A stretch of 64,000 bases of DNA, from positions 938,062 through 1,002,061 of the forward strand of contig JACAXG010000130.1 in assembly GCA_018881555.1 (NCBI GenBank). The letters are read 5' to 3'. The position numbers and the translations under genes were made by a program. Position 1 is the first letter of the stretch. Each line of letters opens with the position of its first letter. The notes beneath the pieces are model-generated. The model was not told the DNA's origin, searched no databases, and saw nothing but the letters and a program-made list of their open reading frames with translations. Origin of the DNA: Amblyornis subalaris. Its lineage: Eukaryota > Chordata > Aves > Passeriformes > Ptilonorhynchidae. Positions 63,635-64,000 of the stretch are shown here, piece by piece.

Positions 63635-63805
63635 ATGGAATCAGGGAATCCCACAAGTTTGGGGTGGAAGGGACCTTAAAGCTCATCTTATTCCATGCCC
63701 TGCCGTGGGCAGGGACACCTCCCACTATCCCAGGTTGCTCCAAGCTCCATCCAACCTGGCCTTGGACACTTCCAGGGATGGAGCAGCCACAGCTTCTCTG
63801 GGTAA
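63635..63805 (-). mobile_element. CR1 3' fragment
   Basis: It reads CATGGAATCAGGGAATCCCA, GGGGTGGAAGGGACCTTAAA, GGCAGGGACACCTCCCACTA, CCAGGGATGGAGCAGCCACA. It is the reverse of the 61,725 copy. Confidence 0.93.
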
Positions 63806-64000
63806 CTTCTGTCATTTCAGCTGATGTGAGCAAAGCCAAGCTGAGTAAGAGGAAATCACTGTACAAAGAGCAAAAAAGGCTGTGAAACTGCTCAGGGCTG
63901 TGTGTGCAGGTGCCAGAGGAAGCACACCTTTCACACAGAACAGTGTGCAGGGGGTGTTCTGTGTGTAAGCCCAGGGTAAACACCACAAACCAANTTCAAA

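Noticed and set aside
1..64000. tRNA, rRNA, microRNA or CRISPR-like arrays
   Set aside because: None was recognised by eye. Short RNA genes could be missed without a covariance-model search.

Overview
The window is vertebrate nuclear DNA, almost certainly from a bird. Intron-rich muscle and signalling genes sit among about two dozen CR1 LINE fragments, many ending in the avian CR1 tail motif ATTCTATGATTCTATAA or its complement. Three genes follow each other on the minus strand in the order known for human chromosome 2q23 (recalled, not searched): NEB, ARL5A, CACNB4. Isolated single Ns are scattered throughout. There are no long gap runs.

Region 1 (1-23,820) is the 5' part of NEB (nebulin, the giant thin-filament protein of skeletal muscle). 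A candidate TATA/MEF2-like promoter and noncoding exon lie near 23,695-23,880. The start codon is at 22,384. Thirty-four coding exons, all open, in phase 0 and with GT-AG borders, encode about 1,616 N-terminal residues before the gene leaves the window at position 1. They give a glutamate-rich head, a linker, single-module exons (c4-c16), and then four complete seven-module super-repeats (exon pattern 36-104-69-35 codons) and the start of a fifth. The first coding intron holds a CR1 ORF2 fossil, a CpG-rich patch, a 12-bp minisatellite and CR1 tails.

Region 2 (about 23,900-32,650) is intergenic, with CR1 pieces and no recognisable gene. Region 3 (about 32,650-48,080) is ARL5A, an ARF-like GTPase. 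Six coding exons give a complete 179-residue protein with intact nucleotide-binding motifs. A CpG-island promoter with a (GCN) trinucleotide tract and a small upstream ORF precedes it, and a long 3' UTR of uncertain end follows it. Region 4 (about 48,100-64,000) contains the 3' end of CACNB4 (voltage-gated calcium channel beta-4 subunit). Its last two coding exons are at 61,377-61,562 and 57,176-57,436, with the 3' UTR running toward lower coordinates. The remaining exons lie beyond the right edge.

The three genes do not form a pathway. Their order is conserved synteny. I see no CRISPR, phage, operon or other undescribed system. The best leads are: an apparently shorter nebulin module region than in human; a candidate muscle promoter; a CpG/YY1-like patch inside NEB; a repeat-bearing ARL5A 5' region; and single Ns that fall mostly at third codon positions, which suggests masked heterozygous sites.
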